A stretch of 64,000 nt of DNA from Bacillus sp. FJAT-44742 (GCF_002797315.1 NZ_KZ454937.1:256658-320657); one strand, 5' to 3'; shown: positions 43,978 to 53,200, numbered from the stretch's first letter. Made by a program: numbers and translations. The notes: a model not told the origin generated them from the letters alone.

Positions 43978-44826
43978 TTAAGAAAGGTTTTTTGTAGCAA
44001 TTTCCACCCCTGTTAATGATAAGGCTTCAGGCAGGCTGCGTACGATAGAAGTCTTTTGGAATGATATACCTAAGGTGACCATCGTTTGCGCTAGTTCTGG
44101 CCTTACTCCAGCCATAATGGCAGTGATGCCAAGAAGTTGTAGAGCTTCCCGGAGCTGAAAAAGGTTTTGAGCCACAGCCGTATCAATCATGTGGACACCT
44201 GATACATCGATCACCAGGTACGTTAACCCAAGATCGGATCCGCTTTTTAACGTTTTATCCATTAACTCCTGGGTACGGTATGTATCTAATGTTCCCACTA
44301 ACGGTAAAATAGCCACGTCTTTTGTGATGGGAACAATAGGTACGGAAAGTTCGATCAGTTCTTCTTTCGCTTCCTTAAATATCTTTTCGTGATACTCCAT
44401 ATAGGATTGAGTAAAACCATAAATAATTTTATCAATGGTTGGGTTAATTCGTTCCGCAAGGGAAGCACAGTCTAAAAAAGTTAAGTTTTCGTGTTGGAAG
44501 TTCTTATTTATAAAGGAAAAAATAAAACTTCGGTAATGGGGTATGACTGCTAGTGCTTCATCCAACGGAACATCTAGCCCGGACGTATGCTCTCCTAACT
44601 GTTTTCCCCATTTATAGGCTTTGGCTAAAACATGGTCTATATTGGCTTTCGTTAAAGATTCGCCAATAAACCCCACAAACTCAGCTCTTATTTGAAGGAG
44701 TTCTTCACTATTTAATCCTCCAAGCCCCTGGTTTTTATTTATTTCTTCTTCTACTTCCCTGGTTATGGCTTCTTTTTGCTTTATAATTTCGTTCCCTATA
44801 AGATTCGTTTGTTCTTCATTTAACAT
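43978..44826 (-). CDS. RsbR-like stressosome protein (STAS domain)
   Basis: 282 aa from the ATG at 44826 (GGAGGTACGTCG upstream). N-terminal helical, globin-like sensor (about 1-150) and C-terminal STAS domain (from about 160: VPIVPITKDVAILPLVGTLDTYRTQELM, YLVIDVSGVHMIDTAVAQNLFQL, GVRPELAQTMVTLGI). The Thr residues in LDTYRTQ and IDTAVA are in the places phosphorylated by RsbT in RsbRA. No RsbS, RsbT or sigma-B gene nearby, so it is an extra stressosome input protein encoded alone. Confidence 0.88.
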   Translation of the reverse strand: MLNEEQTNLIGNEIIKQKEAITREVEEEINKNQGLGGLNSEELLQIRAEFVGFIGESLTKANIDHVLAKAYKWGKQLGEHTSGLDVPLDEALAVIPHYRSFIFSFINKNFQHENLTFLDCASLAERINPTIDKIIYGFTQSYMEYHEKIFKEAKEELIELSVPIVPITKDVAILPLVGTLDTYRTQELMDKTLKSGSDLGLTYLVIDVSGVHMIDTAVAQNLFQLREALQLLGITAIMAGVRPELAQTMVTLGISFQKTSIVRSLPEALSLTGVEIATKNLS

Positions 44827-44844
44827 CGACGTACCTCCAATCAT

Positions 44845-45158
44845 CCTCTAATATATGTGTCTGGTGTAAGCCTAGCTTACAGCCATCGTAACAAAACCAA
44901 CTGTAGGAAACCACAAGGAAAATTGTATAATGAGACATGTTTTCCATAATCCTAGGCTGTAATAAATAGAACAGAGAAGTTTTCTTACAGACGAGCTTTT
45001 CAGAGACACGTTAGATTCGGTATCAAGGTATCAAGGTAGGGGAGGAAGGGAAAAGTAAGAAGAAACAGGCAATTGCCAATGGGGAAAAATACAAAGTAAA
45101 AAGGGAAAGACACTCCACTCACCCTATAGATACTGAGCAAACGTTTATTAGTGAACAC
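44845..45158. other. Intergenic region
   Basis: No gene apart from the unresolved 5' end of the DUF202 gene (see next entry). Confidence 0.35.
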
Positions 45159-45485
45159 TTGGCAAACGAACGTACATACCTCGCTTGGATTAGAACGGCT
45201 GGGGCAATTATCGGCATAGGAGTTGTTTCGATTGGATATTATGCTGAAAATCAAGACAACATGGGATTATTCAGTTCCCAAATGACCCTTTATAGTGGTG
45301 TTGTTTCTCTTACACTAGGGATGTTTTCTTTAGTATTTTCATTACGTAGCTATTTGGCAAAGAGAAAAGGGATAAATAACCAATCTTTTCGCTCTTCGAA
45401 ACATATGATGGTCTTTATGAGTCTCGCAATGATGGTTATCACAATCTTTTATGTCGTTTACTTAGTAGTCATCTATTTATATTAA
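45159..45485 (+). CDS. DUF202-family small membrane protein, 5' end unclear
   Basis: 108 aa from the only formal start (TTG 45159), with three membrane segments and the family signature LANERTYLAWIRTAGAIIGIG. Upstream, in frame, IDTEQTFISEHL also looks like the normal DUF202 beginning, and the frame stays open to 45013 without ATG, GTG or TTG. An ATG with MGKNTK lies in another frame at 45078, so the real start was probably lost through a frameshift between 45080 and 45110. Function of DUF202 unknown to me. Confidence 0.6.
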   Translation: MANERTYLAWIRTAGAIIGIGVVSIGYYAENQDNMGLFSSQMTLYSGVVSLTLGMFSLVFSLRSYLAKRKGINNQSFRSSKHMMVFMSLAMMVITIFYVVYLVVIYLY

Positions 45486-45595
45486 TGAAAAGATGTCTTC
45501 ACTATTCCGTTATCCTTTTTAGTATGGAGAAAAGGATACTACTTTCCAGACTACCGTGGGAGGTATAAGAAAATGGCTAAGACACTGGAGGATAC

Positions 45596-46789
45596 ATGAC
45601 TAAAAAATTCCTGCTTCTGCTTTGTTGTATGCTGTTGGTGGTTATGTCAGGATGCTGGAATGCACGTGAGCTATCTGACCTATCAATCGCATCCATGATT
45701 GCGATTGATAAAGCAGATGAAAACAAGTATGAAGTCACCGCGCAAATTATTAATCCAGCGCAATTTGTAGAGGAGGAACGCACCGACCGTGCTCCGGTGG
45801 CAACCCATAACGTCTCAGGAGCCTCTGTTTTTGAAGGGATACGTAGACTAACGACTCACATTCCCCGAAAACTATACTTAGCACATCTTAGGGTAGTCGT
45901 TATTAGTGAGGAGATCGCTGAAGAGGATTTTACTGAAGTATTAGACTTTTTTTTCCGTGACCACGAAGTAAGGACTGATTTCTTTATAGTGATCAGCAAA
46001 GATCAGCCTGCAAAAGATATTTTGAAAATATTATCGCAGGTTGAAGAGCTCCCCGGAGAAAAAATATTTTCCTCTATCACTTTTTCGGAAGAAAATTGGG
46101 CACCAACCAAAGGAATGCAAATGGACGATATTATTGAGCAGTTTGTATTAGATGGAGAAAACCCTGTTGTCACCGGCATACAGGTTATGGGAGATCAGGA
46201 AGCTGGGGAAATCAGGGAACATGTGGAAACCATTGAAACTCAGGCGGTGTTAAAGTTGCAAAACCTTGCTGCTTTTCGGGAAGGAAAACTGGTAGGATGG
46301 ATGACCGAAGATCAAAGCAAAGGCTATAACTACATTCGGAACAATGTACAAAGCACCTTGGGTGTCATCCCATGTAATAACGGCACCCTTACGTTTGAAG
46401 TGATTCGATCAGAAAGCTCCATAGAGGCAAATCTTGAAAACGGGGAACCAGTAGTTCATGTTACTATATCAACCGAAGGGAATATCGCTGAAGTGACTTG
46501 CGATGATGAAATATTGAATCTGCAGACCATTAAAAACATTGAAAAAGAAATAGCTGAAGACATTAAAATAATAGCCATGGATTCAATTCACCATGCTCAA
46601 ACTGATTTTCAAAGCGACATTTTCGGATTTGGCGAACAAATCCGAAGAACGGCTCCTACCTACTGGAAAGGGGTAAAAAATGATTGGAACACTCACTTTA
46701 AAGATCTTGAGGTAAATGTGGATGTTGATTTCTCTATTCACCATACAGGCACATTGACTGAGTCCTTCATTAATAACAAGAAAAATTAA
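45596..46789 (+). CDS. Orphan Ger(x)C-family germinant-receptor lipoprotein, copy 2
   Basis: 397 aa. Ribosome site CTGGAGGATAC; lipobox VMSGC (Cys20), then WNARELSDLSIASMIAIDK. Residue for residue close to copy 1 at 20846 through the whole length, and long DNA stretches are identical, including the end and the start of the following terminator. No A or B receptor subunit nearby. It may have replaced or may modulate C subunits of receptors encoded elsewhere; this is inference. Confidence 0.88.
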   Translation: MTKKFLLLLCCMLLVVMSGCWNARELSDLSIASMIAIDKADENKYEVTAQIINPAQFVEEERTDRAPVATHNVSGASVFEGIRRLTTHIPRKLYLAHLRVVVISEEIAEEDFTEVLDFFFRDHEVRTDFFIVISKDQPAKDILKILSQVEELPGEKIFSSITFSEENWAPTKGMQMDDIIEQFVLDGENPVVTGIQVMGDQEAGEIREHVETIETQAVLKLQNLAAFREGKLVGWMTEDQSKGYNYIRNNVQSTLGVIPCNNGTLTFEVIRSESSIEANLENGEPVVHVTISTEGNIAEVTCDDEILNLQTIKNIEKEIAEDIKIIAMDSIHHAQTDFQSDIFGFGEQIRRTAPTYWKGVKNDWNTHFKDLEVNVDVDFSIHHTGTLTESFINNKKN

Positions 46790-46812
46790 TTTTTCAGGCA
46801 GCGATTAAAAGA

Positions 46813-46856
46813 GAAGGGCCTATTTTAGTATTCTTTATACTAAACAGGCCCTTTTC
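46813..46856 (+). terminator. Terminator of Ger(x)C copy 2
   Basis: GAAGGGCCT...AGGCCCTTTTC with an inner TTTAGTAT/ATACTAAA stem. The left arm also follows copy 1 (22060-22078), where the right arm is gone. Confidence 0.75.
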
Positions 46857-46859
46857 CCT

Positions 46860-47170
46860 TTAATTAATATCTATTCGGCGTGGAGTCGGGGGGGGGGAAG
46901 ATTCATCTTTTTTGACGTCCACCATGAGTACGCCATCCTTAAACGTTGCACTGATTTCTTCCTCATTTACCCCTTGAAGGTATAACATTCTCACAAACTC
47001 TCCATATTGCCGTTCCTAATGGACATATTTATCCTTCGGTTTCTTCTCGTTCTTCTCTTACTGCTTTAATTGTTAAACAGTTGTCGCTGTACTCAATGTC
47101 AATGTCCTCTTTTTTACATCCAGGTAAGTCGGCTTCTGCACCATTTTTAGTACCTTCTTCGGAACGAAGA
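46860..47170 (-). pseudogene. Hsp20 small heat-shock protein remnant
   Basis: Minus strand: AEADLPGCKKEDIDIEYSDN and CLTIKAVREEREE, a frameshift, KDKYVH, amber stop, ERQYGEFVRMLYLQGVNEEE, ISATFKDGVLMVDVKKDESSPP. This is a normal alpha-crystallin domain order (Bacillus Hsp18/CotP/YocM type) with one frameshift and one stop; the N-terminal third is lost. Confidence 0.75.
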
Positions 47171-47254
47171 AGGTGAAAAGGATGATCAAAGATTTTGCCG
47201 AAAAAAGCAAATGTTTAGGGAGTGATAGTAGTATGTAGGAAGGATAGACAGAAA

Positions 47255-47620
47255 GAAAACAATAACCGTTGTTTAACAAAAATTCCAAGAAAGGACCTAT
47301 GTTGTTCATACACCAGAATTGGATTTGTCTATTTATGTCTGTTTCCTCCGTCGATTTTCCCGTGAAAAGCCGTTTGGTGAAGGATGTGCGTCCGACTTCA
47401 GTCGCTACCCATTTTTCAAGAAAAAAACACACAGAGTGTGAATAATTAAAGTATTCGTTCTTTTATTGGAAACTTTTTTAGCTTTTTTTTATACTAACCT
47501 TATCCACTACCTTCATTGAAACAGAGTTTTTCTGTGTGGAAAATGGCAGGTTATGGTGATGAAAGGTGGGAAGACCAAAACGTACCGAAAGAACGGACGG
47601 GGAAAGAGGGAAAGAGCCAT
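47255..47620. repeat. Duplicated leader region of LuxR gene copy 3
   Basis: Matches 23505-23800 (TCTGTTTCCTCCGTCGATTT, TGCGTCCGACTTCAGTCGCT). A minus-strand frame runs through it (FFLEKWVATEVGRTSFTKRLFTGKSTEE) and then into unrelated DNA. Confidence 0.55.
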
Positions 47621-48316
47621 ATGAAATCAACTAACTATATATTCGTGGAGGAAAAGGATTTCACCGTATTTCATCAAGTATGGATAAACGAAAGAGATGC
47701 GAGTCAAAACAACGAGACGGTCACAACTAGAAAAGAGCAAGGGGTTCTCCTGATTCCCTACCATCCCTGCAAGTTGCTTTCCTTAGTAGCACAAGTGAAA
47801 GAAAAAAAGCAAATGGCCCATATGAGTGTGGTTTTATCGGCGCCAGACTTTCCCCTTATCGAGGAGCTTATTAAAATGGACGTTTTTCACTTTTATAGTA
47901 ACGTTCATTCAGGGGATGCTCTCTTCCAGTTATGGAAAGAGACCCATACCATGCCCAGCTTTGTAGACATCCCATTTCACAAGTATTTGAGAACGATCGC
48001 ATTGGGATTGGATCATTGGAAGACCTTCCGTCCAAACCATGATCTTGTTATGGATCCAGATAAAGAATGGTATCAACTGACGTTGGAGGAAGAACCAATT
48101 AAAAATTACTTGTCCCATGCTGAAATCCACGTGGTCCAGGAAATGATGAAAGGAAAATCTAATAAACAGATAGCCGAAGATCTGTATTTGGCAAGAGCTA
48201 CAGTCAATAATCATGTATCACGCATTTCACATAAATTATCTGCTAAAAATAAGGCCCACTTGTTGAAACGGTTGATTGAAATGAAACTCGTTACCTTGGA
48301 GGAAATCAATCAATAA
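47621..48316 (+). CDS. LuxR/GerE-type regulator, family copy 3
   Basis: 231 aa from the ATG at 47621 (GGAAAGAGGGAAAG upstream). Same organisation as copies 1 and 2: VEEKDFTVFHQVW, MSVVLSAPDFPLIEELIKMD, FYSNVHSGDALFQLWKETHTM and HTH IHVVQEMMKGKSNKQIAEDLYLARATVNNHVSRISHKL. It lies 0.8 kb after Ger(x)C copy 2; copy 2 of this family lies 1.8 kb after Ger(x)C copy 1, so the pair was probably duplicated together. Confidence 0.82.
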   Translation: MKSTNYIFVEEKDFTVFHQVWINERDASQNNETVTTRKEQGVLLIPYHPCKLLSLVAQVKEKKQMAHMSVVLSAPDFPLIEELIKMDVFHFYSNVHSGDALFQLWKETHTMPSFVDIPFHKYLRTIALGLDHWKTFRPNHDLVMDPDKEWYQLTLEEEPIKNYLSHAEIHVVQEMMKGKSNKQIAEDLYLARATVNNHVSRISHKLSAKNKAHLLKRLIEMKLVTLEEINQ

Positions 48317-48359
48317 CAAATGAAATGACCGTGAAAAAAATAGATCTCTCCTGCCCGAA

Positions 48360-48410
48360 CCCACAAAGAAGCTATCTAGGCCAGCATACTAGATAGCTTC
48401 TTTGTGGTTA
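48360..48410. terminator. Terminator after LuxR copy 3
   Basis: ACCCACAAAGAAGCTATCTA...TAGATAGCTTCTTTGTGGTT. Confidence 0.75.
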
Positions 48411-48416
48411 ATATGA

Positions 48417-48590
48417 TGAGAAGACAGTCTATGGAAGTAGATCCTTCTTGTTTTTATTATGAGTAAAAAGTAAGAAAACTCAAATTTTTTATCCTATACC
48501 TCCGATTTTTATACAAAAGACCTACATATCGATGGAGAAGACTCTATTTTTCTCCCATGTTTTAGGCATGCAATTTCCGTTCACTTTCAC
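48417..48590. repeat. Repeat R2, copy 3
   Basis: GAGAAGACAGTCTATGGAAG, CTTCTTGTTTTTATTATGAG, AAGAAAACTCAAAT, TTTTTATACAAAAGACCTAC, TTCTCCCATGTTTTAGGCAT. It follows the LuxR terminator directly, as the partial copy at 24545 follows LuxR copy 2. Confidence 0.6.
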
Positions 48591-48811
48591 TCATGCATTT
48601 TAAATCATTGTTTTAGGTCCGCAAAGAGAATAATAACAGCCTCTGGCTGAATTTAGAATAGTTTCTTCCTTAAGGAGAGCTGTAAAGGGAAGATACGATG
48701 CATTGGTGTATTTAACCTCCAATCCTTCTTTTCATTGTTTAGGACGACTTTTTTAGTGAAAAGCTATATAGAAAGGAAAAAGACATGTCTAAAAAGTTGG
48801 AGTGAAATGGG

Positions 48812-49492
48812 TTGACTAAGGAAAATAAGATTGCAGCTTACGTAGGTAAGATGATAAGAGACCATTTTGGAAAGGGACCAAGATCAGTATATGTGACAAT
48901 TGCGCCCCCCTACATTACGATGCACCTCGATGACTTCCTCGGCCCCATGGAAAGTGTTTTACTTGGGAAAAACGAGCAGATGACCGTTTTTCACATCCGG
49001 GAAAAATTGATGGCAAAGTTGTTGCCCGAAATTAAGACCTATATATTCGCGGTTACCGATATAGAAGTGAAAGATTTTTACTATGATTGGAACCTGGCAA
49101 ATAAAACAGGCATGTTCATGGGCACAGTGGCAACAAATGAAGAATCAAAAAACGTCGATCAAGACTTTAGTAAAAAAGATGTACTAGAACAAGAAACCAT
49201 TGCTGTAAGTGAAGAGGTACAAAAGGCTCCGGACAACATATATTCTGCGCAAGTAAACGATCGTGGATTCCTAGTGGTGAGAGAAGGCATATTAGTGCCG
49301 ATTGAAAAAGAAATGATTAGTTTGGGGTTTGTCGAAGACTTAAAAGTGGCAAAACGAAAACTAGAAAAAAGAAAGCTTCACGAAGCCCGCCGTTTTGAAA
49401 AAATATTTAACAAAAAAATTAAAGATATATTTGTTGACTGGGAGACAAACCTTGATAAAAGCATTACTACTTTTCTCATTGATCCTAAATAA
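48812..49492 (+). CDS. Tandem DUF2294 protein
   Basis: 226 aa. TTG start with GGAGTGAA upstream. Two related halves: first about 1-115 (VGKMIRDHFGKGPRSVYVTIAPPYITMHLDDFLGPMES...KLMAKLLPEIK) and second about 140-226 (YSAQVNDRGFLVVREGILVPIEKEM...RRFEKIFNKKIKDIFVDWETNLD). The first half is typical DUF2294, a family found in Bacillaceae and cyanobacteria with unknown role; the second looks like a diverged copy. No signal peptide. Confidence 0.75.
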   Translation: MTKENKIAAYVGKMIRDHFGKGPRSVYVTIAPPYITMHLDDFLGPMESVLLGKNEQMTVFHIREKLMAKLLPEIKTYIFAVTDIEVKDFYYDWNLANKTGMFMGTVATNEESKNVDQDFSKKDVLEQETIAVSEEVQKAPDNIYSAQVNDRGFLVVREGILVPIEKEMISLGFVEDLKVAKRKLEKRKLHEARRFEKIFNKKIKDIFVDWETNLDKSITTFLIDPK

Positions 49493-49614
49493 TAAAGGTC
49501 ATATGAAATTAGCGCGAGAAAATGCCTTTTTGGAGCTGTTTCTTGATACTCATATTATCTATTAATGGTTACCTCACACGAATCCTAATTTAGCCAACAC
49601 CTGCTAAGTCTATT

Positions 49615-49835
49615 TCAATGACAGGGCCTCGGCAGTAACATATAACGTACCAGGAGTCTCTGTTTTTGAAAGCTTGCATCGCTTGACGATTGAAATTACT
49701 CGAAATTTATATCTTTGCTCATATGAGAGTTATAGTCATTAGTGAGGGAGACTGTGGTGGAGGATTTTACCAAAGTGTTTGGTTTCTGATCTCGTGATCA
49801 CGAAGTAAGGGTTGGTTTTTTTAGTATCGTATAAA
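49615..49835 (+). pseudogene. Third, decayed Ger(x)C copy
   Basis: Reads DRASAVTYNVPGVSVFE, RLTIEITRNLYL, shift, LAHMRVIVISEG, shift, VVEDFTKVFGF, stop, SRDHEVRVGFFSIV. It aligns in order with DRAPVATHNVSGASVFE...RRLTIHIPRKLYLAHIRVVVISEE...EDFTEVLDFFFRDHEVRTDFFIV of the intact copies. Only the middle of the gene remains. Confidence 0.75.
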
Positions 49836-50942
49836 AGCGTATAGGAGTGATAGGTTTTGATTAGTTATCGGAACTTTTTGCCCAGGGGAAAACCAAATCA
49901 TGACAATGGAAGAAACACCAGGATAAACTTTGCGCGAAAATATACGTGTTAGCACAGAAAAGGTGGGTAAAGATTTCTCTTACATCTATTAGAAGAAATG
50001 AGATGAGGAGGAGGATTTCCTCGCTTTTTATGGAAAGAAACAAAACCTGTAAAAAGTTAAAAAGAGTGTATGGGTTTTGAAGGTTTTATAGCGGTGAGTT
50101 TTATTTTCCGTTTTTTTCTCTTTCTACAAATACACCCCCCTTCGTTTAGCCACGATAGCTATCAATTCTAATTCATGATTCATATTATCAGATAAAATCC
50201 CTCGCTTTATGTTTCTTTGTATTTCATAATACAAACCCGAAAGCAAAACATTTGAGGCTTTTTCATAGGCAGACAATAAAATTCTCCTTTCTTTTATAAA
50301 CATATAGAAATACTTTTGTTAATACAATTTATCATAAAATTAAAAATATTTTAATGTCTTTTCTGAAAAAATACCTTGTCAATTAATCAGAAAATACTCT
50401 AGAGTGTCTTTATTTTCTTTTGTACCTTCCTTTTTAAGAGAGTGCTTACGGCTGCATTGAGTGTGATCCCCGCAGTTATTCCTATCCATCTGAAGTGTTT
50501 CACCATAAAAAATCATACAAAAGTTGCGTTTAAAAATATCCTACCCTTCTAAAAGCTTTTACAGGTTAATCATTCCTAAAGGGTGCTTCAATTCACAAAT
50601 AAAATGTAGATCTAAATGAATCATTCAGTTAAATCTATCACTGATTGTGGAGGTCTCTTTTCGAATGGTCTGCTTATGCACCGAACATTCAGTATTGTAG
50701 GCAACAGCTAACCGATTATTTTACTGTTTAGGGTTTGCAATAAAAAATATTAAGTTTAAGACGAGAGAAATGTTTTGATAAGCTGTGTTTAATAGAGGAC
50801 AAAGGATGTGATCAAAACCATCCTGTATCACTCTCTTTAAATTACCCTTCTCTTAGTAAACGATAATGTATATATAACCATTTGATTTTCCATTATTTTC
50901 AACTATTATAAACTTACGCTATATAAGAGAGGGGTGGTGGAA
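49836..50942. other. 1.1-kb gene-poor region
   Basis: Contains only one candidate small minus-strand gene (50124-50276). The remainder has no recognisable element. Confidence 0.4.
50124..50276 (-). CDS. Small protein (50 aa), family not recognised
   Basis: TTG start with AAAGGAGAATTTTA upstream; an ATG nine codons earlier (50303) lacks a ribosome site. Sequence MSAYEKASNVLLSGLYYEIQ...GILSDNMNHELELIAIVAKRRGVYL: two amphipathic helices joined by a short turn, without Cys or signal. Coding-like composition, no sure family. Confidence 0.45.
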   Translation of the reverse strand: MSAYEKASNVLLSGLYYEIQRNIKRGILSDNMNHELELIAIVAKRRGVYL

Positions 50943-51698
50943 GTGAAAAAATTCGGATGGTCAATCGTACCTTTAAGCCTTGTCACAACATTAGTTGCAT
51001 GCGGAGAGGAATCTAAAGAAACTGTGGCAGACGAAATAAACTCAAAAGAAACAGCAGAAACGGAAGGTGAGGTGAGTGAAGGATATTCGGAAGAAGAAGT
51101 AGAAAATGCTTTTGCAGGTGAAAAGGTCGAAGTGGTAGAGGCAGGGGAGATGACTAGATTGGAAGCAGAAAGGGGCGAAGTGGGGAAAAGTGAGGTGGGC
51201 CATGTCGACCCAGATAAGGAAGACCAAGCAGCGCCGGCACAGGTAGAGAAAGAGACAGCTGCCACTCCGCAATACGAGCAATTTGTTTCAGACTATAACT
51301 CATTCATTTCAAAGTACTTCGATAGCGAGTCTCTCCTTAATGTAGAAGAGTTTCAGCCTGGATCTGATTACCACCAACAGATGAGTACCTACGTTACTCA
51401 TTCTATTAAGGTATCGGAAAGGGGGAAGGTTACCGAAGTGACAATCCTTGGAAAGATAGACAATAGCGATGAAGGTAGCCGAGAATTGCCTGCTGCTTTG
51501 GCAGGTTCAATGTTCGCGTTAGATCGAGACATTTTTGAAAGCATCGAAGACATAGACGATTTTTTAGTCAATAAATCCGAGTTTGCCACTTATGTAAATG
51601 AAGATGGTTGGGAGACGATCAAGGCTGAAACCGATTTAGTTGAATACTTACTTATTGATAGGGACGACGGAATGATCATAACCATGAAACGAAAATAA
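50943..51698 (+). CDS. Acidic lipoprotein, paralog of the one at 6721
   Basis: 251 aa from the GTG at 50943 (GAGGGGTGGTG upstream; two other in-frame GTGs are 3 and 2 codons earlier). Lipobox LVAC (Cys20), acidic linker of about 90 residues, longer than in the paralog, then the shared domain: YEQFVSDYNSFISKYFDSE, YVTHSIKVSERGKVTEVTIL, EGSRELPAALAGSMFALD, IKAETDLVEYLLIDRDDGM. Unknown function. Single-gene unit with terminator. Confidence 0.7.
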   Translation: MKKFGWSIVPLSLVTTLVACGEESKETVADEINSKETAETEGEVSEGYSEEEVENAFAGEKVEVVEAGEMTRLEAERGEVGKSEVGHVDPDKEDQAAPAQVEKETAATPQYEQFVSDYNSFISKYFDSESLLNVEEFQPGSDYHQQMSTYVTHSIKVSERGKVTEVTILGKIDNSDEGSRELPAALAGSMFALDRDIFESIEDIDDFLVNKSEFATYVNEDGWETIKAETDLVEYLLIDRDDGMIITMKRK

Positions 51699-51699
51699 G

Positions 51700-51723
51700 G
51701 CGTCCTGTTCGGGGCGCTTTTAC
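51700..51723 (+). terminator. Terminator
   Basis: GGCGTCC-TGTTC-GGGGCGCTTTTA. Confidence 0.6.
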
Positions 51724-52231
51724 TTTGTTTATTTTCACCATTCTTATTGCTGATTCGGTGGCTGACTTGATCTGTTGGATCCTATTATTATCTTGAACAT
51801 CCACTTTCCCCGGTTAGGAGGGGATCGTATTAGCTAGTAGCATTGTTCCAGTAGTACAGAAAATGCATACTAGAGTTCTCTATTGCGGTCCCATAAACAA
51901 GTCAGTAATAAGAGATAACTCCTATATACACAAACATTTCTTCGAATATTCCTTCCTTTGAATATTCCTTTCTTCGGGTATGTAGTTATAGTAGGCGGCT
52001 GTTTTTCCAGAGGGAGAGTCCTCCCTTTTTTTACCCTAATTTCCGTATGTGATTTTTACATTCACTGAGGAAGGGAGGGGGGAACCGGAAATAATCTCAG
52101 GCTTTCTGGTTGGTAAAATAAATGTTTTATATAATAATGAATCTTCAATGATTAAAACACTCTGCTCTCGGAGGACCAGGGGCAGATCCTTTAACATGAA
52201 TGATTTTATTCAACAAAGAGCTTATTCTTTG
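51724..52231. other. Intergenic region
   Basis: No supported gene; a frame at 52049-52312 lacks coding character and overlaps the Spo0E-like gene. Confidence 0.4.
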
Positions 52232-52432
52232 TTAAACATCATGCGCTTTGTATCTCACAGATATGTTCAGGCCTTGGTGAAAATATTGATATTCATTAAG
52301 GAGGTCGTCTAACTCTTGGCTGGTCACGATAGTTCTACTGTCAGTCACACCATATTGATTGGCAGTTTTGTACATTTCTTTTCTTTTACTTTGTATTTTG
52401 TATAGTAAATCTTTGTTGTCACTATCCTTCAT
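52232..52432 (-). CDS. Spo0E-like aspartyl-phosphate phosphatase
   Basis: 66 aa two-helix protein. IQSKRKEMYKTANQYGVTDS and the signature SQELDDLLNEYQ identify the Spo0E/YisI/YnzD family, which dephosphorylates Spo0A-P and so delays sporulation. The SQELD motif is intact. Ribosome site AAAGGAGG, spacing rather long (11 bases). It could counteract sporulation kinases such as the one at 57832. Confidence 0.88.
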   Translation of the reverse strand: MKDSDNKDLLYKIQSKRKEMYKTANQYGVTDSRTIVTSQELDDLLNEYQYFHQGLNISVRYKAHDV

Positions 52433-52949
52433 GGCACGTAGGTCCTCCTTTGGTTTTTTACAAATACAATAAAAAATACGTCTTTGATCTTACCAGAAAT
52501 AGTGGAGAAAGTATGTTGAAACTTGTTTTAACAACCAAGTTTTTAACGCGATTTTATTGCAAATTATGTTGCTCATAGAGGTAACTTAATAATATAAAAA
52601 CGTTTATAACTGAGGAGAGTATGTGTGTCCAGTTTTCCTTAGTGAAATTAAAAAGAATGTTAGGGAAATAGGGGAGCATCAGATAAAAGAAGTTCTTTTT
52701 ACTTTGTATTTATCCTCATAAGAAGACCTTTCTCAGGACGGTATTACTCGGAGACAGGATAAGGCTTCAAACTAACTGTTACAATGAACCTCAATATATA
52801 GACCGTTTGAAGAGGTGATTATTTGTATGTATTTCTTTTTAAAGGTGCTCGCTAACACGGGCGTTCATTTTCACCTATAAGTTTAGAAAACAATAAAAGT
52901 GGTAATAGGCTATTACCATCATTCTTTTAAATTAAGGAGGAAGATACTC
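52433..52949. other. Intergenic region
   Basis: No gene. GTTTAG and TGGTAAT about 13 bases apart near 52880-52910 faintly resemble a sigma-B promoter for the KGG-repeat gene, too weak to call. Confidence 0.35.
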
Positions 52950-53153
52950 ATGGCACAAAATGATAAGAACCGAAAAATGAGTCGTGAAGAAGCAGGTCAA
53001 AAAGGTGGAGAAACGACAAGCCGCGAACATGGGCAAGAATTTTATGAAGAAATAGGAGAAAAAGGCGGAGAAAAAACCAGCGAAAAGTACAGCAAGAAAC
53101 ATTTCCAGGACATTGGAAAAAAAGGCGGAGAGAACTCTCAAGGTCGACGCTAA
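52950..53153 (+). CDS. KGG-repeat (GsiB-like) stress protein
   Basis: 67 aa, very hydrophilic, from the ATG at 52950 with AAGGAGG upstream. Three repeats of the form (E/D)xGxKGGExx: AGQKGGETTSREHGQEFYEE, IGEKGGEKTSEKYSKKHFQD, IGKKGGENSQGRR. Such proteins (GsiB, con-10, LEA-like) accumulate in the general stress response or in spores and desiccation, often under sigma-B. Confidence 0.85.
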   Translation: MAQNDKNRKMSREEAGQKGGETTSREHGQEFYEEIGEKGGEKTSEKYSKKHFQDIGKKGGENSQGRR

Positions 53154-53165
53154 TCGAGAAAGTAA

Positions 53166-53200
53166 GGACAAGGCTCTATTATGAGTCTTGTCTCTTTTTT
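53166..53200 (+). terminator. Terminator
   Basis: GACAAGGCTC-TATTAT-GAGTCTTGTCTCTTTTTT. Confidence 0.75.

Noticed and set aside
47073..47432. 119-aa minus-strand frame
   Set aside because: Joins the duplicated LuxR leader to the Hsp20 remnant; only its first 25 residues recur elsewhere.
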